This document shows positions 30,718 to 38,602 of a stretch of DNA of 38,602 nt, one piece after another. The notes below the pieces were generated by a model. It was not told the DNA's origin and made no database searches. It saw only the letters and a list, made by a program, of their open reading frames with translations. The stretch covers positions 1 through 38,602 of the forward strand of contig CAMWUW010000013.1 in assembly GCA_947177525.1 (NCBI GenBank), given 5' to 3'. Made by a program: the position numbers and the translations under genes. Numbering within the stretch: the stretch's first letter is position 1; every line of letters begins with the position of its first letter. The stretch is from an uncultured Bacteroidales bacterium (GTDB lineage Bacteria; Bacteroidota; Bacteroidia; Bacteroidales; UBA932).

Positions 30718-32073
30718 ATGACCAAGAATGCTATATTTTTCAGGACTGCGGCCAAGGTGAGGCCTGTGCTGGCAGTTTTTCTTGCGGCAATTGCCATTTC
30801 ATGTTCAGGACATCGCAATGCAGGGGCAGATGATGCTGCAGAGCAGGACTGCGGAACTGCCGAAGAAGAGAGCCGTGGCAGCATACTTGGCTTCAATCCG
30901 GATTCTCTTGCAATGGTTGAGGGAGTTGTGAAGAACGGACAGTTTTTCACTTCGCTTATGATTTCTCTCGGTCTCTCCGCAAAAGAAGCCTATGAGCTGT
31001 CTCAGGCTTGCGACTCCGTCTTTGATGTCAGGATGCTCAGAGTCGGGAATGCATACCGGGCCTACTACTCGGATTCTTGTACGGACATGTCTTTTCCGGA
31101 AGGTTCTCCGGAAGCCGCGGATGCTGCTGAGAAGTGCACGAGACTTGAATATGTAGTTTATGACAGAGGCAAGTCTTCTGGAGTTGTGTTCGGCTGCCGG
31201 CCTCCTTATAGGGTGTGGACTTTTGAGAAGCCTACGGAGATTGTGAGCCGCTATGCAGATGTTACCATAAATTCTTCCTTGTGGAATGACATGAGAGCGG
31301 CAGGTGTGTCTCCGCTTCTGATTCTGAGCCTGTCGGACATTTATGCCTGGTCTGTGGATTTTTTCGGACTGCAGAAAGGAGACCGTTTCCGTGTGCTTTA
31401 CGACGAGCGTGTCTGCGACGGTGAGCTTCTTGCTGTCGACACTGTCCGCTATGCAGTTTTTACCCATGCAGGGGAAGAACTTCCCATGATAATGTTCAAT
31501 CAGAAAGACGGTGGGAATATCTGGTGGAATGACAAAGGGGAAAGCATGAGGAAGGCATTTCTGAAAGCTCCTCTGAAGTATTCGAGAATCAGCTCAGGCT
31601 TTTCCTATTCGCGCAGACATCCTGTGACCAGAAAGGTGCAGCCTCATACGGGCGTGGACTATGCTGCACCCAAGGGTACTCCGGTAATGTCCATCGGTGA
31701 CGGTGTAGTGACGAGCTGCAAATATGAAGGTGCAGGCGGAAATGTTGTAAGAATCAGGCATAACTCGGTCTATTCCACTGCTTATCTTCATCTGTCAAAA
31801 TATGCCTCCGGACTTAAGGCCGGGCAGCGTGTGCGCCAGGGAGAGGTAATAGGATATGTCGGCTCAACCGGACGTTCTACGGGGCCTCATCTTGATTTCA
31901 GAGTATGGAAAAACGGTATGCCTGTAAATCCGCTGACAATGGATTCTCCTCCTGCTGAACCGATAAACAGCGGGAACAGGGCTGCCTTTGATGCAATGAA
32001 AGAGTCATACCGGGCTAAGATAGACACTGTCCAGGCCCGCATGGTTGCTTTAAAAGTGATTGAATTGCTGTAA
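30718..32073 (+). CDS. MepM-like M23 peptidoglycan endopeptidase, lipoprotein
   Basis: 451 aa from ATG 30718; a GTG 16 codons earlier is rejected because the signal peptide begins at the ATG. The leader ends in the lipobox AISC (Cys29), so it is lipid-anchored. A domain at about 70-220 (SLMISLGLSAKEAYELSQACDSVF) resembles the OapA/LysM-like regulatory part of MepM. The M23 domain (about 295-410) carries H301 (RRHPV), H310-T-G-V-D314, H358 (AYLHLS) and H391-L-D (TGPHLDF), the complete zinc set. The likely role is cleaving peptide crosslinks for cell-wall growth. Divergent from mraZ, convergent with the TonB-like gene, only 3 nt between stop codons. Confidence 0.92.
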   Translation: MTKNAIFFRTAAKVRPVLAVFLAAIAISCSGHRNAGADDAAEQDCGTAEEESRGSILGFNPDSLAMVEGVVKNGQFFTSLMISLGLSAKEAYELSQACDSVFDVRMLRVGNAYRAYYSDSCTDMSFPEGSPEAADAAEKCTRLEYVVYDRGKSSGVVFGCRPPYRVWTFEKPTEIVSRYADVTINSSLWNDMRAAGVSPLLILSLSDIYAWSVDFFGLQKGDRFRVLYDERVCDGELLAVDTVRYAVFTHAGEELPMIMFNQKDGGNIWWNDKGESMRKAFLKAPLKYSRISSGFSYSRRHPVTRKVQPHTGVDYAAPKGTPVMSIGDGVVTSCKYEGAGGNVVRIRHNSVYSTAYLHLSKYASGLKAGQRVRQGEVIGYVGSTGRSTGPHLDFRVWKNGMPVNPLTMDSPPAEPINSGNRAAFDAMKESYRAKIDTVQARMVALKVIELL

Positions 32074-32076
32074 TGC

Positions 32077-32799
32077 CTATTGGGCTATGAATCTGTAGAC
32101 AATTTCTCCGTGCTGGCGTGCCGGAGCAGCAGATGATGATGAGAAGCGTGACAGCCTCGCGGCCCTGACTGCAAATTCCCTGAGGCATTTGTCTGAAGAT
32201 GAAGCTTCTTCCTGTACCTTGGCATTAACCACTCTTCCTGAATTGTCGACAGTAATTATGACAGTCACTTCTCCGCTGCCGTAGCACCTGTATGCCGGTA
32301 TTTTGAGCAGGCTGGCTTTACGGCCTTCAAGTGTATATGATACAACGGACGGTCCGCTGTATGTCTTTGTCTGTTCCTTTCTGCTGTCCTTGCCAGGCAG
32401 CTCCACGGTTTCATTCCTGGCGTCTTCCTCAATTGCGTTTCCTGTGACTCCCTTGAGCTCCCTTGCAAGTCTTTCTGCATCACGGTACAGCTGGTCAGCA
32501 TCCGTTCCCCTGTCATCTTTGAGATAGGAGCCTGCATCTACAGCGATATTGCGCACAGGCGCGTGGCCGGCATTTCGTGCTGCAGCGATTTTTTCTTCCA
32601 GCTTCTCAAGCAGGTCCTCTTCAAGTGCCGCCATCTTCTCCTTGCGCTCCATTTCTTCCTGTTTGGAGAAGTCAAGCACGAAGCTCTCCTCACGCCTGAT
32701 ATTTGAGTCAATCTGGTAAAGAAGCAAGACAATTATCACCGTGAGATGAAATATCACGGTGATAAATAATCCTGCCTTATTTTCTTTTCCAGTCTGCAC
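32077..32799 (-). CDS. TonB-like energy transducer protein
   Basis: 240 aa from GTG 32799; no in-frame ATG exists before codon ~50 and the membrane helix lies right after the GTG. N-terminal helix at about 9-28 (AGLFITVIFHLTVIIVLLLY), then an acidic/basic helical segment likely to form a coiled coil (QEEMERKEKMAALEEDLLEKLEEKI). There is no Pro-rich spacer like that of E. coli TonB. The C-terminal ~75 residues (YSGPSVVSYTLEGRKASLLKIPAYRCYGSGEVTVIITVDNSGRV..., ending IVYRFIAQ) fit the TonB C-terminal domain. It would couple an ExbB/ExbD motor to outer-membrane receptors. Five nt after udk. Confidence 0.75.
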   Translation of the reverse strand: MQTGKENKAGLFITVIFHLTVIIVLLLYQIDSNIRREESFVLDFSKQEEMERKEKMAALEEDLLEKLEEKIAAARNAGHAPVRNIAVDAGSYLKDDRGTDADQLYRDAERLARELKGVTGNAIEEDARNETVELPGKDSRKEQTKTYSGPSVVSYTLEGRKASLLKIPAYRCYGSGEVTVIITVDNSGRVVNAKVQEEASSSDKCLREFAVRAARLSRFSSSSAAPARQHGEIVYRFIAQ

Positions 32800-32804
32800 C
32801 TGGC

Positions 32805-33428
32805 TTATTTTTTATGGCAGTCGGCCAATGATTTCTCGATAGTGGCGGAGATGATGTCAATGGCGACCTTGTTGTGTCCTCCCTGCGGTATAATGATGTC
32901 CGCATATCTCTTGCTCGGTTCTATGAACTGGAGATACATCGGCTTGACAGTCTTGCAGTAGCGTTCAATCACGCTTTCCACAGTCTTGCCTCTTTCGATT
33001 ATGTCCCTTGACATTACCCTCATGAGCCTGTCATCGTCATCGGCATCAACGAAAATCTTGATGTCCATGAGCTTGCGGAGCCTTGGGTCAGTGAATATGA
33101 GAATGCCTTCCACTATAATCACTTCCGCAGGATTGACCGGCAGAGTCTCTGTCTGGGAGCGCGTGCAGGTGATGTATGAGTATACAGGCTGCTCCACACT
33201 CCTGCCTTCACGGAGCTCCTTGATCTGTGCCCTCAGAAGATCAAAGTCAATGGAATCCGGATGGTCGAAATTATGAACTTTCTTTTCCTCTTCAGAGCAG
33301 TGGCTCAGGTCCTTATAATATGAGTCCTGCGGGATTATCACGACTTTTTCCCTCAGCTGCTCTGTTATTGACTTTACCACTGTCGTCTTTCCCGATCCGG
33401 AGCCTCCGGCAATACCGATAATCAGCAT
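32805..33428 (-). CDS. udk: Uridine kinase
   Basis: 207 aa. Phosphorylates uridine or cytidine with ATP/GTP in pyrimidine salvage. Walker A GIAGGSGSGKTT near the N-terminus, IIPQDSYYKDLS, NFDHPDSIDFDLL and the VIVEGILIFTD strand are family signatures. Full length. It sits between asnS (38 nt) and the TonB-like gene (5 nt). Confidence 0.96.
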   Translation of the reverse strand: MLIIGIAGGSGSGKTTVVKSITEQLREKVVIIPQDSYYKDLSHCSEEEKKVHNFDHPDSIDFDLLRAQIKELREGRSVEQPVYSYITCTRSQTETLPVNPAEVIIVEGILIFTDPRLRKLMDIKIFVDADDDDRLMRVMSRDIIERGKTVESVIERYCKTVKPMYLQFIEPSKRYADIIIPQGGHNKVAIDIISATIEKSLADCHKK

Positions 33429-33466
33429 ATCTGTCTTATGTTTTAGGTTTGGTTTATAGGCAGTTT

Positions 33467-34861
33467 CTAATATTCTGCATTTTTAGGTGTGCGCGGGAAC
33501 GGTATCACGTCGCGTATGTTGCTCATTCCTGTCACGAACAGGAGCAGTCTCTCGAATCCGAGTCCGAAACCGCTGTGAGGGGCAGAGCCGAAACGTCTGG
33601 TGTCTATATACCATTCAAGTCCCTTGCGGCTCATTCCGATTTCATCGATGCGGGCCTCAAGTTTCTCAAGCGATGCTTCCCTTTCGGAACCTCCGATGAT
33701 TTCTCCGATCTTAGGGAAGAGGACATCCATACCTCTCACTGTCTTTCCGTCCTCATTCTGCTTCATGTAGAATGCCTTGATATCCTTAGGATAGTCTGTC
33801 AGAATCACCGGACGTCCGAAATGTTTTTCCACAAGGTATCTTTCATGCTCGCTCTGCAGGTCAGTGCCCCAGCTTACAGGGAATTCCCACTCTACGCCTG
33901 CCTCCTCAAGAATCTTGATTCCTTCCGTATACGTGAGGCGTACAAATTCTGTATCCGCCACGCTTCTGAGCCTGTCAATCAGTTCGTTGTCATACCTGTC
34001 ATTAAGGAACTGTATGTCTTCTGCACAATTGTCAAGCGCATATTTGACCAGATACTTGATGAACTCCTCGGCAATGTCCATGTTGTCGTTGATGTCATAG
34101 AATGCCATCTCCGGTTCAATCATCCAGAACTCGGCAAGGTGACGCGGAGTATTTGAATTCTCGGCCCTGAATGTCGGTCCAAATGTATAAATCTCTCCTA
34201 ACGCCATTGCTCCAAGCTCTCCCTCAAGCTGGCCGCTCACAGTAAGGCTTGTCTCTTTTCCGAAAAAGTCCTTCGTATAGTCAATGCCGCCCTTTTTGTT
34301 CTTCGGCAGGTTTTCCATATCAAGCGTAGTCACCCTGAACATCTCTCCTGCTCCCTCACAGTCGGAGGCTGTTATAAGCGGAGTATGCATGTACACAAAG
34401 CCCTTGCTGTGGAAGAACTGGTGGATGGCAAAAGCCATCTGGTTCCTTATGCGGTAAATGGCCCCGAATGTATTGGTTCTCGGACGGAGGTGTGCCACAG
34501 TCCTGAGAAACTCAAAAGATGTATCTTTTTTCTGGAGAGGATATCTCATAGGGTCGCACTCTCCATATATTTCTATGCTGCTTGCCTGGATTTCAGTATT
34601 CTGGCCTCCTCCGACGGATTCCACGAGCATTCCGCTGACAGCTATGCACGCTCCGGTCGTAACCTTCTGGAGTATAGCCTCATTCTCAGGCGACTTGTCT
34701 ACTACAATCTGTATATTATTGATGGTTGAACCGTCGTTAAGGGCGATGAAAGCCACGTTCTTGTTCCCTCTTTTGGTCCTTACCCATCCTTTTGCAAGAA
34801 CCTCCTTGCCCGGCTCGCTTTTGAGCAGGTCTTTGATCTTGGTTCTGGTTATTTTTTCCAT
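33467..34861 (-). CDS. asnS: Asparaginyl-tRNA synthetase
   Basis: 464 aa. Class IIb synthetase charging tRNA-Asn directly. An N-terminal OB-fold anticodon-binding domain ([25 protein letters not shown]) precedes the catalytic core with class II motif 2 ([24 protein letters not shown]) and motif 3 ([15 protein letters not shown]). The [20 protein letters not shown] segment is typical of AsnRS rather than AspRS. It starts 12 nt after the alkaline phosphatase stop. Confidence 0.97.
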   Translation of the reverse strand: MEKITRTKIKDLLKSEPGKEVLAKGWVRTKRGNKNVAFIALNDGSTINNIQIVVDKSPENEAILQKVTTGACIAVSGMLVESVGGGQNTEIQASSIEIYGECDPMRYPLQKKDTSFEFLRTVAHLRPRTNTFGAIYRIRNQMAFAIHQFFHSKGFVYMHTPLITASDCEGAGEMFRVTTLDMENLPKNKKGGIDYTKDFFGKETSLTVSGQLEGELGAMALGEIYTFGPTFRAENSNTPRHLAEFWMIEPEMAFYDINDNMDIAEEFIKYLVKYALDNCAEDIQFLNDRYDNELIDRLRSVADTEFVRLTYTEGIKILEEAGVEWEFPVSWGTDLQSEHERYLVEKHFGRPVILTDYPKDIKAFYMKQNEDGKTVRGMDVLFPKIGEIIGGSEREASLEKLEARIDEIGMSRKGLEWYIDTRRFGSAPHSGFGLGFERLLLFVTGMSNIRDVIPFPRTPKNAEY

Positions 34862-34873
34862 TACTATCGTATT

Positions 34874-36085
34874 TTACAATATTTTCCCTTTGATGTCTGT
34901 ATTGTCCATTCTTCCGCTGAACTTTTCTGCACCTTTGCCTATGGCGAATACCGGAACCGGGGAGCCTGTATGTGAATGGGTAGTCCATCCTATTGAGCAT
35001 TCCTTGTTCAGTTCCATGTTTTTCTTTTCGTCAAGCATATTCTTTCTGCCGCCCTCAATCCATTCTGCCTCCATCTTTTCCCAGTTTATGGTTTCCCGGC
35101 CGCATCCCAGTGACAGACCTCCTGTCTCATGGTCTGCTGTCACTACAATCAGTGTCTCATCAGGGTGCCCGAGATAGAAGTCGTAGGCAACTTTCACTGC
35201 ATCATTGAATTCAAGCATGTCCATTACCATCGGCATTGTCTTGTTCTCGTGTGCAGTCCAGTCAATCTTTCCTCCCTCGCACATGAAAAAGAACGGTGAG
35301 TCGCTTCCGATGAAATCCATTCCCATTTCCAGCATCTGTGAAAGAGTGGCATCTTCAGCCTCTTTGCCGTCTCCTACATAATTGTCGGCATTTTCGCTGC
35401 GGTTGCTTTCCTGGCAAAATACTATTTTATCGTATTCCGTCCGGTTTTCCTGGAATTCCTCAGGACCATAGCATACCTTATAGCCTTTTTCTTCGATATA
35501 CTCATCAACCGGCCTTGCATTTCCGTCCTTGTCCCTGTAGTCTATAAATCCTGAGCCTGCAAAGAAATCAAAGCCGCTATCCGGTATCTGGCAGCTTACG
35601 CTGTAGTATTCCCCGCGGTTCTGTACATTCGCATAGAAGGCTCCTGGCGTCGCATGATTTACAGGAACTGTCGTGATTATTCCGATTTTGTATCCGTCGT
35701 CCTTAAGGTCGTATGCCATGCTTCTCAGCTTTTCTCCGTTGACATCAGTGCCAAGCTTGCTGTTGTATGTCTTTGAACCGCATGCTATGGCAGTTCCGGA
35801 GGCAGCGGAGCATGTCACATGTTTGTCGGCAGAGAAATTTGTTGCGGTACCGTAATAAGGAAAGCCTGTGAATACAAGCTGTTCTCCTCCCAATTTGCCC
35901 TCTTTGTATGAAAGATATGATTCCGCCGTGGCAACATGGTTTGCACCCATTCCGTCACCGATAAAAAGAAAAATGTATTTTGCTTTCCCGGAATCTGTAT
36001 TGTTGTTTCCTGATTCCCCGCATCCGGTCGCGGCAAAAATCAACATTGCAGCAGCTATGGCTGGCATTAATATTTGTTTCATCAT
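34874..36085 (-). CDS. Alkaline phosphatase, lipoprotein
   Basis: 403 aa from ATG 36085 (ATG 36082 possible; the TTG 6 codons earlier is rejected). The signal peptide ends in lipobox ATGC (Cys22). PhoA-family phosphomonoesterase: metal ligand Asp44 in FIGDGMG, the nucleophile Ser93 in VTCSAASGTA, PVNHATPGAFY (His144), E270/D275 in CEGGKIDW, TADHETGG (Asp318, His319) and HSHTGSPVPVF (His372). The residue before the nucleophile, Asp in E. coli (TDSAAS), is Cys92 here. All other metal residues are present, so it should be active. It is first of the four-gene run ALP-asnS-udk-TonB-like. Confidence 0.93.
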   Translation of the reverse strand: MMKQILMPAIAAAMLIFAATGCGESGNNNTDSGKAKYIFLFIGDGMGANHVATAESYLSYKEGKLGGEQLVFTGFPYYGTATNFSADKHVTCSAASGTAIACGSKTYNSKLGTDVNGEKLRSMAYDLKDDGYKIGIITTVPVNHATPGAFYANVQNRGEYYSVSCQIPDSGFDFFAGSGFIDYRDKDGNARPVDEYIEEKGYKVCYGPEEFQENRTEYDKIVFCQESNRSENADNYVGDGKEAEDATLSQMLEMGMDFIGSDSPFFFMCEGGKIDWTAHENKTMPMVMDMLEFNDAVKVAYDFYLGHPDETLIVVTADHETGGLSLGCGRETINWEKMEAEWIEGGRKNMLDEKKNMELNKECSIGWTTHSHTGSPVPVFAIGKGAEKFSGRMDNTDIKGKIL

Positions 36086-36107
36086 CTGCTCTGTATTTCT
36101 CAATCTG

Positions 36108-36115
36108 CAAATTTA
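36108..36115 (-). promoter_or_regulatory. Putative -7 element for the alkaline phosphatase operon
   Basis: TAAATTTG on the minus strand, about 22 nt before ATG 36085. No TTTG at about 19 nt upstream. The rest of the gap to 36296 shows no gene; a CGGCATGCCG palindrome (about 36258-36267) was the only other symmetry seen. Confidence 0.45.
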
Positions 36116-36296
36116 CACAGAAATATCAAAATATCACGGCCCGGTTTGAATTTATCTGCAATTTTTTAGTCCTCAGTGCTTCAATTGTTTTTATGCAGAT
36201 GTTTGCGGATCTGGTGAGGATGCAGATTGGAAAGCTTGCTATGATTATCTTTGCCACGGCATGCCGTTGCCGGAAAACATGTCGGGCCAAAATGAA

Positions 36297-36346
36297 AATA
36301 ATCAGGCGGCCTTAAAGTCATACAAACTTTGGCCGCCTGATTATTT
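36297..36346 (-). terminator. Bidirectional terminator after the exb operon
   Basis: AATAATCAGGCGGCC and GGCCGCCTGATTATT form a 15-bp perfect stem, with AAAGT/ACTTT inside the loop. It lies 21 nt after the exbD stop and its A/T outer arm gives U-rich ends on both strands. Confidence 0.8.
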
Positions 36347-36366
36347 AAGTATTACAGAATATTCTG

Positions 36367-36834
36367 CTATTCTGCTGTCTTTCTGGCTGAATACATGATC
36401 TTAAGTGCAGAGCACCTGCGGAGCTCCTGCTTAACATCGGTGACGATACCCATACGGGTGTTTTCGTCAGCCCTGATTGCCACTGTCATGAAAGATCTGT
36501 CTGCTTCAGACATTGCATCACGCTCGGCAGCGATGAAGTCACGGATTTCATCCACGGTCTTGAAAGAGTCATTGAGCTGGATTCGCGCATCATTACCGTA
36601 CTGCGCCTGAAGATGTCTTACAGGGGTTCCGATGTTGATATACGAAGTCAGGTCCTTTCTTTCAAGTTTAGCGATTTCTGTCGCTTCCGGAAGTTTTACC
36701 ACGACTTTGTTCTCTGTCTCACGCATTGTGGTCGTCACCATGAAGAAGAACAGCAGCATGAACACGATGTCGGAGAGTGAACCGGAAGAAATACCGGGCA
36801 TCTCCTTCTTTCCGCTCTTTTTGAATTTTGACAT
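36367..36834 (-). CDS. exbD: ExbD/TolR-type biopolymer transport protein (second ExbD)
   Basis: 155 aa. One N-terminal membrane helix (about 22-40, IVFMLLFFFMVTT) with the conserved Asp in LSDIVFMLLFFFM that carries protons, followed by a periplasmic domain (KVVVKLPEATEIAKLERK..., MTVAIRADENTRMGIVTDVKQELRR). Works in a complex with ExbB to drive TonB-type or Tol-type partners. It starts after an unusual Shine-Dalgarno (36843-36850) overlapping the stop of the first exbD. Last gene of the operon. Confidence 0.93.
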   Translation of the reverse strand: MSKFKKSGKKEMPGISSGSLSDIVFMLLFFFMVTTTMRETENKVVVKLPEATEIAKLERKDLTSYINIGTPVRHLQAQYGNDARIQLNDSFKTVDEIRDFIAAERDAMSEADRSFMTVAIRADENTRMGIVTDVKQELRRCSALKIMYSARKTAE

Positions 36835-36842
36835 ATTGTTCT

Positions 36843-36850
36843 CCTCCTTT
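36843..36850 (-). promoter_or_regulatory. Shine-Dalgarno AAAGGAGG before the second exbD
   Basis: Minus strand: AAAGGAGG overlaps the upstream TAA stop and lies 8 nt before ATG 36834, the same layout as ahead of rsmH. Confidence 0.5.
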
Positions 36851-37424
36851 ATTTTTGGTTGATGTCCTTAGGCTCTGCCTCTGAAATGTTCTGAGGTACA
36901 GCCTTTCTTGCGATTGTCTGATGATCCTCGTCCAGAGATGCGTATGGCTTGCCGAAATTAGCCATTGACCACTCGTCACGGAGTTCGTTGATGGCTTTTA
37001 CAAGTTCATTCTGCACTGCGATATAGGCCTGGTAGCTTGTACCGCGGTCATTCTGGAGAGAGATTACTCCTTTTGAAACCATGCAAGGTCCGTATCCTTC
37101 GATGTCGATTTCCGATTTCTCCGGAAGGTTCGGGTCGTTTGCCGGGTTTGAAAGGAATTCCTTTATCTTATCTTTCAATTGGCTGACATGCATAGGCTCA
37201 GTACCAGCAAGAAGTCTGTCGGCTGAGTTAATCTTGACGATGATGATGTTTCGACGATTAACTTTCTGGTCCTCCACTTTCTGATTAGGGTCAGGAATAG
37301 GAGGGAGACGACGCTGCAGACCCATATCCTGATTCATTGTTGTGGTCATCAGGAAGTAGCAAAGCAAGAGGAACGCAATGTCCGCCGTTGAACTTGAATT
37401 GATTTCTGGTGTCTTTTTACCCAT
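36849..37424 (-). CDS. exbD: ExbD/TolR-type biopolymer transport protein (first ExbD)
   Basis: 191 aa. Same plan as the following gene: KKTPEINSSSTADIAFLLLCYFLMTTTMNQD with the conserved membrane Asp at about residue 15, one helix, and a longer periplasmic domain (RRNIIIVKINSADRLLAGTEPM, VSKGVISLQNDRGTSYQAYIAVQNELVKAINELRDEW). This is the larger of the two ExbD types that Bacteroidetes exb operons carry side by side. A tail rich in charged residues ends ISEAEPKDINQK. Gap 9 nt from the 4-TM gene. Confidence 0.92.
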   Translation of the reverse strand: MGKKTPEINSSSTADIAFLLLCYFLMTTTMNQDMGLQRRLPPIPDPNQKVEDQKVNRRNIIIVKINSADRLLAGTEPMHVSQLKDKIKEFLSNPANDPNLPEKSEIDIEGYGPCMVSKGVISLQNDRGTSYQAYIAVQNELVKAINELRDEWSMANFGKPYASLDEDHQTIARKAVPQNISEAEPKDINQK

Positions 37425-37433
37425 GGTGTCCAG

Positions 37434-37862
37434 TTATTTGCGTGTTGCGGTGATGATGCCTCCAATCACGATTGAAAGTATTGCGCCTCCGCAGCAGAGA
37501 TAAGTGAGATTCAGAATAGTATCTGTAAGCTTGAGTGTCGCGTCTGACACTGGCTCGCCGAGATATCCGACGGCTGGAGTGCCTGGGGCAAGCATGTAGG
37601 CAACGCCTACAATTGCAAGGATGGCTACAATGCCGATGCCGAGCTTAAGAAGATTCTTAGGGTCGTTTATCGTATTGATGACAACCACGCCGAGAAGAAC
37701 GGCGATGATAGCCACGGCCACCATTGCATACGCCCAGTAGAGTACATAGTCAACCGGTGCATCGTTGTTGGCTGTGAAGCCAACGATGAAGCCATAGACT
37801 CCTATCGCTGCGCCGAGGATGAGCAGTACCCATGATATCCATTTGATAACTTTAGCGTACAT
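37434..37862 (-). CDS. Small 4-TM membrane protein of the exb operon
   Basis: 142 aa from ATG 37862 (a TTG three codons upstream is not needed). Four hydrophobic helices at about 6-28, 42-63, 72-91 and 115-137. The loops hold no recognised motif; YLGEPVSDATLKLTDTILNL precedes the last helix. It lies 10 nt after exbB and before two exbD genes, a place where Bacteroidetes exb operons commonly have a small membrane protein of unknown job. Possibly an accessory subunit of the proton channel; this is inferred from position only. Confidence 0.8.
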   Translation of the reverse strand: MYAKVIKWISWVLLILGAAIGVYGFIVGFTANNDAPVDYVLYWAYAMVAVAIIAVLLGVVVINTINDPKNLLKLGIGIVAILAIVGVAYMLAPGTPAVGYLGEPVSDATLKLTDTILNLTYLCCGGAILSIVIGGIITATRK

Positions 37863-37872
37863 TGTGTTCAAA

Positions 37873-38602
37873 TTATTTCTTTTCCTGATATTTAACCAAA
37901 ACGTCTATGAGAGAGATTGAAGCGTCCTCCATTTCGATGGTGAGGGAGTCAATCTGTGAAAGGATGTAGTTGTAGAAAAGCTGAAGGATAACGGCTACGA
38001 TCAAACCGCCGACGGTTGTGATCAAAGCGACCTTCATACCTCCTGCAACGACGTTTGGAGACATATCACCTGCAACCTGGATGGCGTCGAATGCCTGGAT
38101 CATACCGATTACTGTTCCCAAGAATCCGAGTGACGGTGCGATAGCGATGAAGAGGGAAATCCATGAAAGACCGTTCTCCATCTGGCTCATCTGTACTGAA
38201 CCGTATGAAACCACTGTCTTCTCAACAGTCTCGATGCCCTGGTCCATGCGGAGAAGTCCCTGGTAGAAGATGCTTGCCACAGGTCCGCGTGTGTTGCGGC
38301 ATACTTCCTTAGCTGCCTCAACGCCGCCCTCCTGAAGAGCCTTCTCAACCTTTCCGAGAAGTTTCTTGGTGTTGGTCTTTGAAAGTGAAAGATAAAGTAT
38401 ACGCTCGATAGAGAGTGCAAGACCGAGGATAAGACAGATGATTACGAGGGCCATGAAGCCTGCACCACCTTCGATGAACTTGGTCTTGAGGGCCTGATGC
38501 AAAGGAACTTCCTCAGGTCCGTCGAGTGTCTCAGTAGCCTCAGTTACCACTTCAGTAGCTGCGGTTCCGTCAGCAGTCTGCTCGTCCTGAGCTGGTGCAT
38601 TC
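37873..38602 (-). CDS. exbB: ExbB/TolQ/MotA-family proton channel protein, N-terminus beyond window
   Basis: The frame is open to the right edge, so the start is outside the window; a GTG at 38550 is not a convincing start. Visible: an Ala/Thr/Gln/Glu-rich stretch (NAPAQDEQTADGTAATEVVTE), then KTKFIEGGAGFMALVIICLILGLALSIERILYL (first helix), a cytoplasmic loop, and the MotA/TolQ/ExbB core at the C-terminal half (ISLFIAIAPSLGFLGTVIGMIQAF; GGMKVALITTVGGLIVAVILQLFYNY) that holds the conserved pore residues. It forms the motor with the two ExbD proteins that follow. The Ala-rich start may be the residue of a signal-type leader, as in other Bacteroidetes ExbB. Confidence 0.93.
   Translation of the reverse strand, partial: NAPAQDEQTADGTAATEVVTEATETLDGPEEVPLHQALKTKFIEGGAGFMALVIICLILGLALSIERILYLSLSKTNTKKLLGKVEKALQEGGVEAAKEVCRNTRGPVASIFYQGLLRMDQGIETVEKTVVSYGSVQMSQMENGLSWISLFIAIAPSLGFLGTVIGMIQAFDAIQVAGDMSPNVVAGGMKVALITTVGGLIVAVILQLFYNYILSQIDSLTIEMEDASISLIDVLVKYQEKK

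Noticed and set aside
1..38602. CRISPR arrays, tRNA or rRNA genes, prophage or integrase genes
   Set aside because: None found on reading either strand: no regularly spaced repeats beyond those reported, no tRNA T-arm/acceptor pattern, no transposase or integrase motifs. A tRNAscan and repeat search would be needed to be certain.

Overview
The window is chromosomal DNA from a member of the Bacteroidota, most likely order Bacteroidales; the genus cannot be fixed from this sequence. The evidence is: (i) promoters of the Bacteroidetes type (TTTG, 19-20 nt, TAnnTTTG), clearest in front of rpiB (9327-9357) and the MATE gene (3605-3636); (ii) an almost general lack of Shine-Dalgarno sequences; (iii) family-typical proteins: a PASTA-tailed division transpeptidase, an FtsL-like protein, MraY with a long periplasmic-type insertion, and an ExbB / 4-TM protein / ExbD / ExbD operon. 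Nearly all genes lie on the minus strand.

Left part (1-13139), mixed envelope and metabolic genes. It holds a partial secreted protein, an M23 peptidase lipoprotein with an InlB-like repeat, a MATE exporter, a tandem pair of secreted paralogues (3850-5611) behind a long structured leader, a secreted C1 peptidase (pepC type, plus strand), rpiB-truB, a LuxR-type regulator divergent from a DUF1349 protein, a third copy of the secreted paralogue family (10979-11779), a 559-nt gene-poor gap full of hairpins and repeats, and an S1/P1 nuclease.

Middle (13270-30574), the dcw division and cell-wall cluster in canonical order, read right to left: mraZ-rsmH-ftsL-ftsI-murE-mraY-murD-ftsW-murG-murC-ftsQ-ftsA-ftsZ, followed by gltX and a terminator. 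Gaps are tiny or are 1-19 nt overlaps, so it reads as one transcription unit. Upstream of mraZ are four TGGAA boxes at exact 10-bp spacing, the layout of an MraZ autoregulatory operator.

Right part (30718-38602): a MepM-like M23 lipoprotein on the plus strand; a minus-strand run alkaline phosphatase-asnS-udk-TonB-like; then an ExbB/ExbD proton-channel operon whose exbB runs off the right edge. The TonB-like protein and the ExbB/ExbD complex could work together to energise outer-membrane transport, but they are separate units.

Most of the window is housekeeping. The less expected signals are non-coding: a roughly 365-nt structured RNA or attenuator-like leader (5645-6011) with alternative pairings; a roughly 140-bp element present twice as a sense-oriented 3' module behind unrelated genes (3685-3822 and 7788-7932); a palindromic face-to-face promoter (10236-10253); and the repeat- and hairpin-rich gap at 11780-12338.
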